DNA of 64,000 bases from Lacticaseibacillus casei DSM 20011 = JCM 1134 = ATCC 393 (GTDB lineage: Bacteria; Bacillota; Bacilli; Lactobacillales; Lactobacillaceae): assembly GCF_000829055.1 (NCBI RefSeq), contig NZ_AP012544.1, positions 1,302,001 to 1,366,000 of the forward strand, read 5' to 3'. A model generated the notes under the pieces. It had not been told where the DNA came from, made no database searches, and worked only from the letters and a program-made list of their open reading frames with translations. The stretch's first letter is position 1. Every line of letters starts with the position of its first letter. Below are positions 19,841 through 28,753 of the stretch, in pieces. The translations under genes and the position numbers were made by a program.

Positions 19841-20692
19841 ATGAAACTTATCGATCAATCACAAAGCCCGTTAAACATTTTGGAACAGGTCGGGCAGGAT
19901 CATGAAGGGCCAATTAAGGGTTACGTTCACTCGGTCGAAAGCTTCGGCTCAGTCGATGGACCCGGGATTCGCTTTGTCGTTTTCATGCAAGGGTGCCGTA
20001 TGCGGTGCCAATACTGTCACAATCCTGACACTTGGAATATCGGCGTCGGTGAGGAAATGACCGCTGATCAGATTTTGGCGGATGCACAGCGTTATAAGGC
20101 TTTCTGGGGCGAACAAGGCGGTATTACATGCAGTGGCGGGGAAAGTCTGGTGCAAATCGACTTTATCCTTGAGCTCTTTACTAAAGCCAAGGAACTCGGC
20201 ATTTCTACTTGTCTCGATACGTCAGGTGGCCCATTCACCCGCGATCAGCCTTGGTTTGGTCAGTTTGAGAAACTCATGGCGGTCACGGATATTTCATTGG
20301 TGGATATTAAGCACATTGATTCGGCTGAGCACAAGAAATTAACGGGATTCCCGAACGAAAACATTTTGGATATGGTTCAGTATATGTCTGCCCACGGCGA
20401 TGATATGTGGATTCGACACGTGTTGGTACCACAACGTACCGATTTTGATCCTTACCTTAAACGGTTAGGGGATTACATCGCAACGTTAGACAAGCATGTG
20501 GTTCAAAAAGTCGAAATCCTTCCTTACCACACGCTGGGGGTCAAAAAATACCATGAACTTGGCATTACCTATCCACTGGAAGGCATCGAACCACCATCAG
20601 CAGATCGAGTTAAGAACGCGGAAAATCTGTTGCATGTCCAAGATTACACTGGTTGGCAAAATTGGCGTCCGCGTCCGGCTACCAAGGCGTAG
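19841..20692 (+). CDS. pflA: Pyruvate formate-lyase activating enzyme
   Basis: Radical SAM enzyme that installs the glycyl radical on PflB. The iron-sulfur cluster motif is CRMRCQYC, the C-x3-C-x2-C pattern. GGESLVQ is the following radical-SAM GGE motif, with DTSGG and DIKHID further on. 283 aa. The ATG at 19841 follows GTGGAGGCGGC. Its placement directly after pflB supports the assignment. Confidence 0.96.
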   Translation: MKLIDQSQSPLNILEQVGQDHEGPIKGYVHSVESFGSVDGPGIRFVVFMQGCRMRCQYCHNPDTWNIGVGEEMTADQILADAQRYKAFWGEQGGITCSGGESLVQIDFILELFTKAKELGISTCLDTSGGPFTRDQPWFGQFEKLMAVTDISLVDIKHIDSAEHKKLTGFPNENILDMVQYMSAHGDDMWIRHVLVPQRTDFDPYLKRLGDYIATLDKHVVQKVEILPYHTLGVKKYHELGITYPLEGIEPPSADRVKNAENLLHVQDYTGWQNWRPRPATKA

Positions 20693-20717
20693 TTTAGTTA
20701 GAACTTAACGTAACGAT

Positions 20718-20749
20718 TAAAAACGCGTCAAATCTGTTGCGTTTTTTTT
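20718..20749 (+). terminator. Terminator after pflA
   Basis: AAAAACGC / GCGTTTTTTTT with a 12-base loop, 25 bp after the stop. Confidence 0.75.
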
Positions 20750-20830
20750 AAATGCCACTTATGATGATGATTGATCAGTATTATAAATTTATAAATGAAA
20801 GGGAAGCCGCCCATGAAAACGAAGCAAGAG

Positions 20831-20845
20831 CGCATTTTTTCCTCC
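20831..20845. repeat. Left copy of IS30 target-site duplication
   Basis: CGCATTTTTTCCTCC here is repeated exactly at 22105-22119 on the other side of the element. The first CG could belong to the IS end, since copy 1 is also followed by CG, so the duplication is 13-15 bp. Confidence 0.85.
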
Positions 20846-22106
20846 CGCGCATTTTAGAATCAAGTTAGCCACTGTCTCAAAATTTTTTGGACAATAAAAA
20901 ACATCAAGAACAGATATCCTGTATCATTGAAGTTCCTACCCAAACAATGGAAGAGGATATTGTCTTGATGCAGAAACAGGATAGCACACACCGCCAAAAA
21001 GGTCAGCACTTAACATCACTCGAGCGCGGAAAAGTGGCCGGATTCCGCCAAGCTGGGAAGTCCAATCGTTGGATTGCTGCTGAAATTGGCGTCTGCCCGC
21101 AGACCATTAATAATGAAATCAAGCGAGGTACAGTAGATCAGGTCAAGAAGAGTAATGGCAAGCGCGTCTACCATCGACAATACCTGCCAGAGGCTGCTCA
21201 GGCTCGTTACGAGACTGCACGCTTGAGCTGCCATCGTCCTGACAAGTTCGCCAGCGTACAGGTCTTCTTAGCCTGGTACGTACAGCGAGCTAAGCAGGAC
21301 AAATGGTCGCCGGATGCTTCATTCGGCTATGCCAAGCGACACAAGCTGTTTACTCCTGAAGAGCTTGTTTGTGCCTCGACTTTGTACCAGTACATTGACG
21401 ACCAACGCCTAGAGATTCGAAATATCGACCTGTTGGAGAAGACTAAGCGGAAGACCTCTCACCAGCACCACACCAAGGCTAAGCGCCTGGCTGGCCGCAG
21501 TATCGAGGAACGGCCTAAGGTCGTTGAACGACGCAGGCAGTTCGGTCACTGGGAGATGGATACCATTGTCGGTAAACGCAATGGCAAGGAGAGCGTCATC
21601 TTGACTCTGATTGAGCGCAAGACCCGTTGCCAACTTCTCCGCTTGATCGAAGGACGAGATGCAGACTCTGTGAGCTATGCATTGCGTGGAATCAAGCGCG
21701 AATGGGGAGCTTGCATCAAGACCATCACAGCCGACAACGGACCCGAGTTCACCGCCTTAAATACTGCTTTTGCTGGGACGGAAACTGAGATCTTCTACGC
21801 CCATCCTTACACGTCCTGCGACCGTGGCACCAACGAGGCACATAACCGGATGATCCGCCAGGACTTCCCTAAGGGCATGTCCCTAGATGACATTAGCCCT
21901 AGTCAAGTGCAGGCCACGCAAGACCGCTTGAATCAGTTGCCTCGCAAACAACAGGGCTACTGCACACCCCAGCAAAACTTTGAGGCCGAAGCTCGGCGCG
22001 TTCGCCGCATGGCCCAGTAGTCTCTCTAGCGCCACAACTTCTATTTGATAACGGCCTGTTCTGGGATTGTCCTCAACGACTGGCTAACTTGTTCTTGCAA
22101 TTTACG
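20846..22106 (+). mobile_element. IS30-family insertion sequence, copy 2 (complete)
   Basis: About 1.26 kb with imperfect terminal inverted repeats: left AGAATCAAGTTAGCCA (20856-20871) against the right end TGGCTAACTTGTTCT (22081-22095) read in reverse. One transposase gene fills it. It is flanked by a direct repeat of 13-15 bp, longer than the few bases usual for transposases but consistent with some IS30 relatives. The sequence is almost identical to copy 1 in the same orientation 20 kb away. Confidence 0.92.
20968..22020 (+). CDS. IS30-family transposase
   Basis: Complete DDE transposase. The N-terminal helix-turn-helix is QHLTSLERGKVAGFRQAGKS with RWIAAEIGVCPQTINNEI. A conserved middle part (RLAGRSIEERPKVVERR) follows, then the catalytic core with Asp in HWEMDTIVG, Asp in TADNGPEF and Glu in NEAHNRMIRQ. 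The frame is open from a TTG at 20887; I prefer the ATG at 20968 (350 aa), as the preceding residues are not typical of the family. No frameshift, so it is likely active. Confidence 0.9.
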   Translation: MQKQDSTHRQKGQHLTSLERGKVAGFRQAGKSNRWIAAEIGVCPQTINNEIKRGTVDQVKKSNGKRVYHRQYLPEAAQARYETARLSCHRPDKFASVQVFLAWYVQRAKQDKWSPDASFGYAKRHKLFTPEELVCASTLYQYIDDQRLEIRNIDLLEKTKRKTSHQHHTKAKRLAGRSIEERPKVVERRRQFGHWEMDTIVGKRNGKESVILTLIERKTRCQLLRLIEGRDADSVSYALRGIKREWGACIKTITADNGPEFTALNTAFAGTETEIFYAHPYTSCDRGTNEAHNRMIRQDFPKGMSLDDISPSQVQATQDRLNQLPRKQQGYCTPQQNFEAEARRVRRMAQ

Positions 22107-22119
22107 CATTTTTTCCTCC
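22105..22119. repeat. Right copy of IS30 target-site duplication
   Basis: Exact repeat of 20831-20845. It restores codons 7-11 of the interrupted LysR gene in frame with the remainder of the gene. Confidence 0.85.
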
Positions 22120-23083
22120 AAGACTCTCACGTATTTTCTGCAACTCGCAGAAACGATGAACTATACCCAGTCTGCTCAGCTGTTGGGCATTACCCAGCCC
22201 GCTTTAACGCAGCAAATTAAGAAGCTGGAGCGGACGGTGGGAGCACCGCTGTTCTATTCTGTCGGGAAAAAACTGCATTTGTCGGATGCCGGTCAGACGA
22301 TGTTGAAGGCAACACACGAGATTTATGAGATTCTGAATCAGACGACCGACGAGATTCAGCAAACTACCAGCGCCACTGTGGGTAAAATTAATATTGGGCT
22401 ATTGAGTTCGATTGAAGACAGCGCCTTTAACGCTTTCATTGCCCATTACTATGATTTGAATCCCGAAGTTGAAATTACTTTGCGGATGATGACACGCCAC
22501 GAAATATGGGAAGCACTAGAAAACAATCAGGTTGATTTGGCGATTATGAATCTACCTGACGAGACGATCAAGAACTGGAAACCATATGCCAGCAAGAAAA
22601 TTCTCGATGAGCAGTTGCTGTTCTTACATCATGACGATTCGTTGGCAAACCGTAAGCGCCTTCATTTTAAAGATACGCTTGCTGAACCATGGGTTACTTA
22701 TCCGGATGATTATTTCCTGGGGCAGATGCTTCACGAAGCCTACAAGAATCAGATGGTTGATTTTCCGCATGTGGTGGCGCACTTTACCACGCCATATCAA
22801 CTTACGCAGTTTGTTAATCACACCGGCGTGAATACTGCCTTGCCGACGAGTTTTGTGACGGCCCACGCTGATCAAATCAAAGCCCATGCTGTTTCATTCG
22901 AACCGGCCATTCGCTTTGAGACCTCGTTCGTCTATCGCAAAGAAAAGGCCGACATTCCGCGGATTGCGAACTTTTTTAAGACATTTGATGCTTATCTGGC
23001 GGAAAAAGATTATCTGTCGCGGGTCGGCGAAAACAGTGGTAAGATTGAAAGGTAAATACTGAGCTGAGGAGCGATCGATTAAT

Positions 23084-24016
23084 ATGACGACTTTGATTTT
23101 TGGACATCAAAACCCAGATACGGATGCGATTACCAGTGCCATGAGCTGGGCCGAGTTTCAAAAGCAGGCTGGCAACACAGATGTTGAAGCAGTAGCACTC
23201 GGTGAACCAAATGACGAGACTAAGTTTGTCTTGGATCATTTCAAGGTTCAAGCACCGCGTGTCATTAAAACCGCAGCAAATGAAACCGACACTGTGATGC
23301 TGGTAGATCATAACGAATTTCAGCAGAGTGTTGCTGATATCGAGGACGTGCAGATTGCGTCAGTGGTTGATCATCACCGGATTGCGAACTTCCACACCGC
23401 TGCACCGCTGTTCTATCGCGCAGAACCGGTTGGCAGCACGAATACCGTGATCTTTGAATTGTTCCAGGAGCACGGCTACACGATCTCACCAGCATTAGCT
23501 GGATTGATGGCGTCAGGGCTGATCTCAGACACCTTGTTGCTGAAATCACCAACTGCCACGGACAAGGATAAAAAGATTCTGCCTGAAATGGCTAAAATTG
23601 CGGGGATTGATTTGCAATCGTACGGTTTAGCCATGCTGAAGGCTGGCACTAATTTGGCTGCTAAGTCTGATATGGATATTATCGAAGGCGACGCCAAGAG
23701 CTTCACAATGGGCGGCAAGTCGATCCGGATCGGTCAGGTCAATACCGTCGATCTGGATGACATCTATGCGCGTCAGGATGATCTGTTGAACGCCATGACC
23801 AAAGAAGCACAAGCGAAAGGCTATGACGATTTTCTTCTGATCGCAACGGATATTTTGAACAGCAACTCAACTGGCTTTGCTGTTGGTGCTGACCGCGATA
23901 AAGTAGCGGCAGCATTTAACGAAAAGTTCGATACGAACGCTCGTTTGGCATTGCCAGGGGTGGTTTCGCGTAAGAAGCAAGTCGTACCGCCGATGCAAAA
24001 AGCATTTGAAGGTTAA
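23084..24016 (+). CDS. ppaC: Manganese-dependent inorganic pyrophosphatase (family II)
   Basis: Hydrolyses pyrophosphate to drive biosynthetic reactions; cytosolic DHH-family enzyme. Metal ligands are seen in FGHQNPDTDAI at the N-terminus and in the VVDHH motif near residue 90. The C-terminal DHHA2 part includes SRKKQVVPPM with the substrate-binding Arg-Lys-Lys. 310 aa, normal length. GAGGAGCGATCG lies upstream of the ATG. A terminator follows. Confidence 0.96.
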   Translation: MTTLIFGHQNPDTDAITSAMSWAEFQKQAGNTDVEAVALGEPNDETKFVLDHFKVQAPRVIKTAANETDTVMLVDHNEFQQSVADIEDVQIASVVDHHRIANFHTAAPLFYRAEPVGSTNTVIFELFQEHGYTISPALAGLMASGLISDTLLLKSPTATDKDKKILPEMAKIAGIDLQSYGLAMLKAGTNLAAKSDMDIIEGDAKSFTMGGKSIRIGQVNTVDLDDIYARQDDLLNAMTKEAQAKGYDDFLLIATDILNSNSTGFAVGADRDKVAAAFNEKFDTNARLALPGVVSRKKQVVPPMQKAFEG

Positions 24017-24045
24017 TTTGCCAGTTTGACGAATATGTTTGATTG

Positions 24046-24079
24046 AATCGCAGCCAAGAACGTTCAGCTGCGATTTTTT
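24046..24079 (+). terminator. Terminator after ppaC
   Basis: AATCGCAGC / GCTGCGATT with a 12-base loop and TTTT tail, 30 bp after the stop. Confidence 0.85.
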
Positions 24080-24344
24080 GTATTGTCTAAGCCGGGCAAG
24101 ATGGCGATTGAGCACTGAAGCTAAACTGGGCGACTGGTTCAGTTGAAAGCTTGATGTCGTGATGATCAACCATGGATAGCAATTTTTTGTGAATCAAGAT
24201 TTGATGTAGACTTGATTGACTGTATGAGTGCCGGAAATTCCCGCTGCGTTCGACTGAGCAGTTCAATGAGCACACGAGAATGCTAGGGTTGCGGAATTTA
24301 AGTTAACTTCTTAGAAAATCTGCGACATCAACGATCTGCGCACT

Positions 24345-24372
24345 ACTTCGTATAATATATATTATGTAAACT
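24345..24372. other. dif: Chromosome dimer resolution site dif
   Basis: Left arm ACTTCGTATAA (XerC side), six-base centre TATATA, right arm TTATGTAAACT (XerD side). From memory of the published Bacillus subtilis dif this differs at two of 28 positions, both in the XerC arm, while the XerD arm and centre are identical. The site lies in a gene-free stretch where gene polarity switches from + to -, as expected at the replication terminus. A xerC gene lies 16 kb to the left and a XerS-type gene 0.7 kb to the right. Confidence 0.9.
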
Positions 24373-25044
24373 AGAATGGAGAATCAGGGAACGGCACTTT
24401 TCGCTATATTTTGCCGGGCAGTAAATTCTTCCTAGTACACTCCCCCACTCGTGGATATCGGAAATTTTTTAACAGCAACGAGATCGGCGCAAAAGCAGCG
24501 GTTTGATTCGAGGTTAAGAATTTTTTGCAAATTTTATGTACGATGACTGATCAGCAAACTTTATGCAGATGTTTTGGCTTAAACGGACATTTATCGGATA
24601 ATCAGTAAATTTGCCCAGACTGGCAGAAATCAATCAATTGTTGCATGATTGCCACTTTTGTGATGGCCGCATATTTTGGCTGATAGCTGATTCATGATGA
24701 ATTGCTGAAGCTTGTTCAAAATTGTAGCCAAACAACAACCACCAACTGAATTTTTCCAGTAGCAAGCAGCATCCAGTGCTGCAGACGGCGAATTTTAAAG
24801 TTCGAAAGTTCGGTGGTGCGAGCGAGTTTTCATACATAAATTCGGATCAATAAACACGTTTAAGAATTAACGGGATTTGGCGACCTTAACCAGGCTTTGA
24901 CGTTTACCTTTGGATAAAGCTAGAACTTTATTCAATACAGTCTCACATCATTTTGCCGAAACAATCTGCGTTAAATCGCGGTTAAGTCGCTCATCTTCCT
25001 CGGCACCAGCCTCTTTTTTCAGGTATACTAGCATTATCTAGAAG

Positions 25045-25058
25045 AAAACATATGTTCG
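25045..25058. promoter_or_regulatory. Candidate LexA box upstream of the XerS-type gene
   Basis: AAAACATATGTTCG matches the LexA consensus CGAAC-ATAT-GTTCG at 12 of 14 positions, with a perfect right half. It lies between a TATACT (25024-25029) and the GAGGTGA ribosome binding site, a position where a bound repressor would block transcription. Confidence 0.45.
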
Positions 25059-25070
25059 AGGTGATGATGT

Positions 25071-26192
25071 TTGTCGACTCAGAATTATCCAAAATTAATC
25101 CACGCCATGCTGCCCTCTTTGCCTGACTACATTCAGGACTACTATCACAGTCAAAAAGCAATTCCGATTGCTGACTCTACCCTTTACCAGTATCTGCATT
25201 TTTATCAGGAGTTTCTTGACTGGCTGATCGCTAGCGGCGTGACGACCGCCACTTCCCCGCAATCTGTGCCGCTTGAAACACTGGAGCACCTTTCTTTACG
25301 CGATGCGCAGGCTTTTATGGCTTATCTGCTAGAGCGGCCTTCCAAAACGCATCCAAATAAACGGATGACGCGGCGTAGTGTTGCCTTGCGATTAGTGGGC
25401 ATCAAGGCGCTTTATCGATTTTTGACCGAGGAAAGTGAACCGCATGAAGACGGTGAGCCTTACTTTTACCGCAATGTCTGGAATAAGGTTAAATTAAAAA
25501 CCCACGCCGAGACGACGGCTTATCGCAATCACAAATTGCAGGAAATGCTGTTTGTGGACGGTGAAGATGCTAAGTTTTTGCATTGGCTGGATCAGGTTTA
25601 TGCCCATCAGCTACCTTCGAAGCAACGGGCTTACTTTAATGCAGCCAAACAGCGCAACTTGGCGATTATTGCGTTGCTGTTTGGGTCTGGTGTGCGTGTG
25701 AGTGAGTTGGTCAATATGAATCTGGAAGATTTGAATATGGACCGACACACGGTGCAGGTTGTGCGCAAAGGCAATTTTCAGGATCGGGTGAATTTTGCGG
25801 ACTGGATTGACCCCTATCTCACCGCGTATTTACAACAACGTGCGGCCATTATTGGCTATCAAAAGCCGACCTCGCCGCTGTTTGTAACGCAGGTTGGTCA
25901 AACTGTGAAGCGGATTCGCCAAAATACGATCGAGGCTTTTTTTAAACGTTACACGACGGCTTATGGTCGACCATCCACACCGCATAAAGCGCGGCATACG
26001 TTAGGGACGAATATTTATACGGTGACCAAGGATGTGCAACAAGTGGCCGATCAGCTTGGGCAGACGACCACAAGTGCGACTGATCTTTACATTAACCTAA
26101 GCGATAAACGTGGAAAAGCCGCGCTGCGTGAGGTTTCTGAAACAGCAGCCAAGGCGTTGGATCGGCACACCCAACAACCGCATGAAAACTAG
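25071..26192 (+). CDS. Tyrosine recombinase of the XerS type
   Basis: 373-aa site-specific recombinase. SAM-like core-binding domain at about residues 20-125, catalytic domain with R209 (GVRVSELV), K233 (VRKGN), H305 and R308 (HKARHTLG) and nucleophile Y340 (TDLYINL). The position of the second conserved His (LGH in XerC) is Gln331 (LGQTTT), a deviation worth noting. The TTG start has GAGGTGA six bases upstream. The size and motif spacing recall streptococcal and lactococcal XerS. Its place beside dif suggests a role in terminus processing or in an integrated element, but that is inference. A terminator follows. Confidence 0.8.
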   Translation: MSTQNYPKLIHAMLPSLPDYIQDYYHSQKAIPIADSTLYQYLHFYQEFLDWLIASGVTTATSPQSVPLETLEHLSLRDAQAFMAYLLERPSKTHPNKRMTRRSVALRLVGIKALYRFLTEESEPHEDGEPYFYRNVWNKVKLKTHAETTAYRNHKLQEMLFVDGEDAKFLHWLDQVYAHQLPSKQRAYFNAAKQRNLAIIALLFGSGVRVSELVNMNLEDLNMDRHTVQVVRKGNFQDRVNFADWIDPYLTAYLQQRAAIIGYQKPTSPLFVTQVGQTVKRIRQNTIEAFFKRYTTAYGRPSTPHKARHTLGTNIYTVTKDVQQVADQLGQTTTSATDLYINLSDKRGKAALREVSETAAKALDRHTQQPHEN

Positions 26193-26194
26193 TG

Positions 26195-26234
26195 CGCCTG
26201 AATTAGCCTAGACGGGTGTTATTCAGGCGTTTTT
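26195..26234 (+). terminator. Terminator after the XerS-type gene
   Basis: CGCCTGAAT / ATTCAGGCG with a 17-base loop, then TTTTT. Confidence 0.85.
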
Positions 26235-26296
26235 GCATGGACAGGCTTATAATGAAGCCAGTTAGCATAAGGGTAAATAGAAAGGCGTGATTCATT

Positions 26297-26650
26297 GTGT
26301 TGGATGTTAAGGATTCAGTGAACCGGCTGGCTTGGACCACCGAGCACCATTTTCTGCATATTCAGGCGCGGCATGATTTCATGCGGGTTTGGGCCGTTCA
26401 ATTCGAAATGGCTTATACGGATTTTCGGGTGATTCAGATGGCCATACAGCTTGGCGGTGAGCAGTATCATGATCTGCTAAAGCGGTTTGCGGCTGCCTAT
26501 GAAGCAGTTTATCCATTCGAATACGCTTTTGCGGCAGGTGGCCTTGCCGGTTTTGATGAACAATTTGCCGATAAAATGGCCGATTATCAAACCGCTGAAC
26601 AAAACCTGCTTAAGCTGATTGCCGAGATTAAAGCCTTGCAGCCGGCTTGA
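26297..26650 (+). CDS. Hypothetical protein, 117 aa
   Basis: Not recognised. The protein is soluble, mostly helical in appearance, rich in Ala, Phe and aromatic residues (HHFLHIQARHDFMRVW, AAAYEAVYPFEYAFAAGG), with no signal peptide or membrane segment and an acidic Ala/Glu-rich tail. The start is taken as GTG 26297 (AAAGG 11 bases upstream); TTG 26300 is equally possible. A TATAAT stands at 26248-26253. It is a stand-alone gene between two terminators near the terminus. Codon use looks like that of its neighbours, so it is probably real. Confidence 0.65.
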   Translation: MLDVKDSVNRLAWTTEHHFLHIQARHDFMRVWAVQFEMAYTDFRVIQMAIQLGGEQYHDLLKRFAAAYEAVYPFEYAFAAGGLAGFDEQFADKMADYQTAEQNLLKLIAEIKALQPA

Positions 26651-26662
26651 GACATAACAACT

Positions 26663-26725
26663 AAAAGTGCCGTTTCTGACAGTATCGTTGTAAATAAACG
26701 ATGGGTCAGGAACGGCACTTTTTTT
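26663..26725. terminator. Bidirectional terminator with nested hairpin
   Basis: AAAAGTGCCGTTTCTGAC pairs with GTCAGGAACGGCACTTTT; a smaller ATCGTT/AACGAT hairpin sits in the loop. A-run and T-run flank the stem, so it can serve the hypothetical gene (+) and the converging permease gene (-). Confidence 0.88.
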
Positions 26726-26767
26726 AGAGTTTTGGTGGTCACCGGACTATCGCCAGAGCCCCCTTAC

Positions 26768-28753
26768 CTACCTGCGACTGGTTGGTTGGCGGCGGGAAAC
26801 GATGCGGTAATAAACGTTGCCGGTTAGACGATACATTAACACGTAGATCACGGCAAAAATGGCTAACGTGATGAGTGAAACGGTCAAGAAGAATTGCCAA
26901 TCAGGCAGGCCAAACAGCATCATGATTCGCTGCACGAATGGCAAGGCAAAGCCAACGTGGATGGCAGCAACGACTAACGGCAGATAAAACAGCATGAGCA
27001 GTTGGCTGTTGATGGTTGACCGCACCTCGCGTAGGCTTAAGCCGACTCGCTGGAGAATGGTGTAACGCCGCTCATCAGCATAACCTTCCGCCAGTTGCTT
27101 GTAGTAAAGTATCAGCAAGGTCGCCAAGATAAACGTGGCACCAAAGACGATGCCGAGGAACAGAAAGCTGCTCATCATGCTGGCGGTATCGTCGTAGTTG
27201 ACGGCGCGGGACTGAACAGTGTCAGGAAGTGCGATGCCACTTTTGTTTAAATCTTGATACAGCTTAGTTTGGTTGACATGACTGCCGCTCAACATTAAAT
27301 CCTGATTCGTGGTGACATCTGTTTTAAGCTCGGCCATTGTCTTTTTCGGGTACAAATGATGCAATGCCGCGAGCATTTGTGTTTCAGATGGAAATGCGAC
27401 GAAAAGATTGGGAATAAACGTTTTCGGTGCATTGGGAAAGCTTGAAACCCGCGTTGCGACATGGTAAGTTTGCTTCCCGATTGTCAGAGTATTGCCAGCG
27501 AAATGATTGGACGTGTAAATAAGAATATTGTTTCCATTCAGCGAACGGTGTTGTCCCGTGTACCGATTGTAGTTCGCAATGGTCATCAACTGGACGCTGC
27601 GGGCATTGTCAAACCCAAACGGCCCGTTGATACTGTTTTGGGAATTCAACCGGTTTTTTTCAAGCAATGCCAACGTGCTGGAAGGACCAGCAAACGTGCG
27701 AATTGATCGGATACGGACGTGATGGGTTTTGGCCAGCTCGGTGACGCGATTGGCAGCTTCGGCATCATTTGTTTTAAGGGAATAAGATAAGTCGACGGGC
27801 GTTTGTGCGTTAACGATTTCATTGATACTAAAGAAAAGCGTGGCGGTCGTGGCCAGCGTAATGAGGGTCATGGTCACCAAAATGGCAATTGATGCTAAAC
27901 CGGCGCCGTTTTGTTGCATTCGGTAAAGCAGATTCGAGACATTAATGAAATGCTTAGGCTGGTAGTAATAGTTTTTTCGACGTCGCAGCCATTTTAAGAC
28001 AAAAACCGAACCCGACGTGAATAAGCCATATGTTCCTGTGATGACCAGTATGACCGCAAAGAAAAACATGTTCATGGCTTCCAGCGGATTGGTGATGACA
28101 ACGGCCAGTGTATAGCCGGCGATTAAACATACAAGGCTGAAAATCAGCGTGAACCACGCAATCTTCGGTTCCCGCTCACCGGCGCTTTGTTCGCGAACAA
28201 TGTCAATTGGCTGCTTGCGAATAAGCCAGATTTCATCGATGAACATTAAGATGATGAAGAGTCCGATTGTGATGATGCCGGCAATGCTGAAGGCTTGTTG
28301 GCTCAGACCAAACTCAAGGTGGTGGTTGACATGCAGCACCTTGGCCAGTGTCAGATAGCTAATCCGCGACAGGACTGTTCCCAAAGCACCGCCCAATAGC
28401 AATGTTGCCAACAGAAGCAGCAATTTTTCGATGGCCATCATTTTGCTGAGTTCGCCTTTGCCAAAACCGATGATGTTGTACAAACCGAGCTGACGGATGC
28501 GTTGCTTGCGAAGAAAATTGTTGGCATAAATCACTAAAATGATGGAGACGATTGCGGTAATGACCGAGCCAAACATGAACAGCGATCTGCCAGCCGAGGC
28601 GCCAAATTCGCTGAACAGAACATCACTGCTGGCATAGGCATTTAGCATGATCAGATTGATCGCCATTAGAAAGCTGGTGGTGATGACAAATGGGACAAAT
28701 AAGCGGCGGTCTGCTTTGAGGTTGGTGGCGGCCAGTTTGAAATAGAATTTCAT
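26768..28753 (-). CDS. BceB-like ABC transporter permease (FtsX family)
   Basis: 661-aa membrane protein with about ten predicted helices: one at the N-terminus, groups at roughly residues 55-75, 105-125, 150-170, 205-225 and 230-250, one near 290, and three at the C-terminus. A large extracellular domain of about 200 residues lies between helices 7 and 8, the mark of BceB-type permeases that sense and remove cell-wall-active peptides. The N-terminal [17 protein letters not shown] is typical. Its ATG overlaps the stop of the ATPase gene (ATGA), implying coupling. The peptide substrate cannot be read from sequence. Confidence 0.88.
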   Translation of the reverse strand: MKFYFKLAATNLKADRRLFVPFVITTSFLMAINLIMLNAYASSDVLFSEFGASAGRSLFMFGSVITAIVSIILVIYANNFLRKQRIRQLGLYNIIGFGKGELSKMMAIEKLLLLLATLLLGGALGTVLSRISYLTLAKVLHVNHHLEFGLSQQAFSIAGIITIGLFIILMFIDEIWLIRKQPIDIVREQSAGEREPKIAWFTLIFSLVCLIAGYTLAVVITNPLEAMNMFFFAVILVITGTYGLFTSGSVFVLKWLRRRKNYYYQPKHFINVSNLLYRMQQNGAGLASIAILVTMTLITLATTATLFFSINEIVNAQTPVDLSYSLKTNDAEAANRVTELAKTHHVRIRSIRTFAGPSSTLALLEKNRLNSQNSINGPFGFDNARSVQLMTIANYNRYTGQHRSLNGNNILIYTSNHFAGNTLTIGKQTYHVATRVSSFPNAPKTFIPNLFVAFPSETQMLAALHHLYPKKTMAELKTDVTTNQDLMLSGSHVNQTKLYQDLNKSGIALPDTVQSRAVNYDDTASMMSSFLFLGIVFGATFILATLLILYYKQLAEGYADERRYTILQRVGLSLREVRSTINSQLLMLFYLPLVVAAIHVGFALPFVQRIMMLFGLPDWQFFLTVSLITLAIFAVIYVLMYRLTGNVYYRIVSRRQPTSRR

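Larger units (their letters stand above)
20813..23055 (+). pseudogene. LysR-family transcriptional regulator gene split by IS30 at codon 11
   Basis: Codons 1-11 (MKTKQERIFSS) stand at 20813-20845 with GAAAGGGA upstream. The same codons RIFSS reappear at 22105-22119 as part of the duplicated target and run on to 23055. Rejoined, the protein begins MKTKQERIFSSKTLTYFLQL and has an N-terminal winged helix-turn-helix (NYTQSAQLLGITQPALTQQI) and a substrate-binding domain, about 320 aa, the normal LysR size. The downstream part lies in an open frame that starts at a TTG inside the IS right end (22045), so a 336-aa chimera could still be made. Target genes are unknown; pflA and ppaC flank it. Confidence 0.88.
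24080..25070. other. 1-kb gene-free terminus region around dif
   Basis: No frame on either strand has a plausible start, ribosome binding site and family resemblance; the short open frames at 24087-24275 and 24634-24837 look like chance. The sequence is AT-rich with several short inverted repeats. It holds the dif site. A stray half of a terminator-like sequence (GGGAACGGCACTTTT, 24388-24402) resembles the arm of the hairpin at 26663-26725 but has no partner here. Confidence 0.6.

Noticed and set aside
24388..24402. GGGAACGGCACTTTT as a terminator near dif
   Set aside because: The complementary arm is absent, so no hairpin can form locally.
24634..24837. 67-codon open frame on the minus strand near dif
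   Set aside because: No ribosome binding site, no family likeness, and it sits in a gene-free AT-rich region; it looks like chance.
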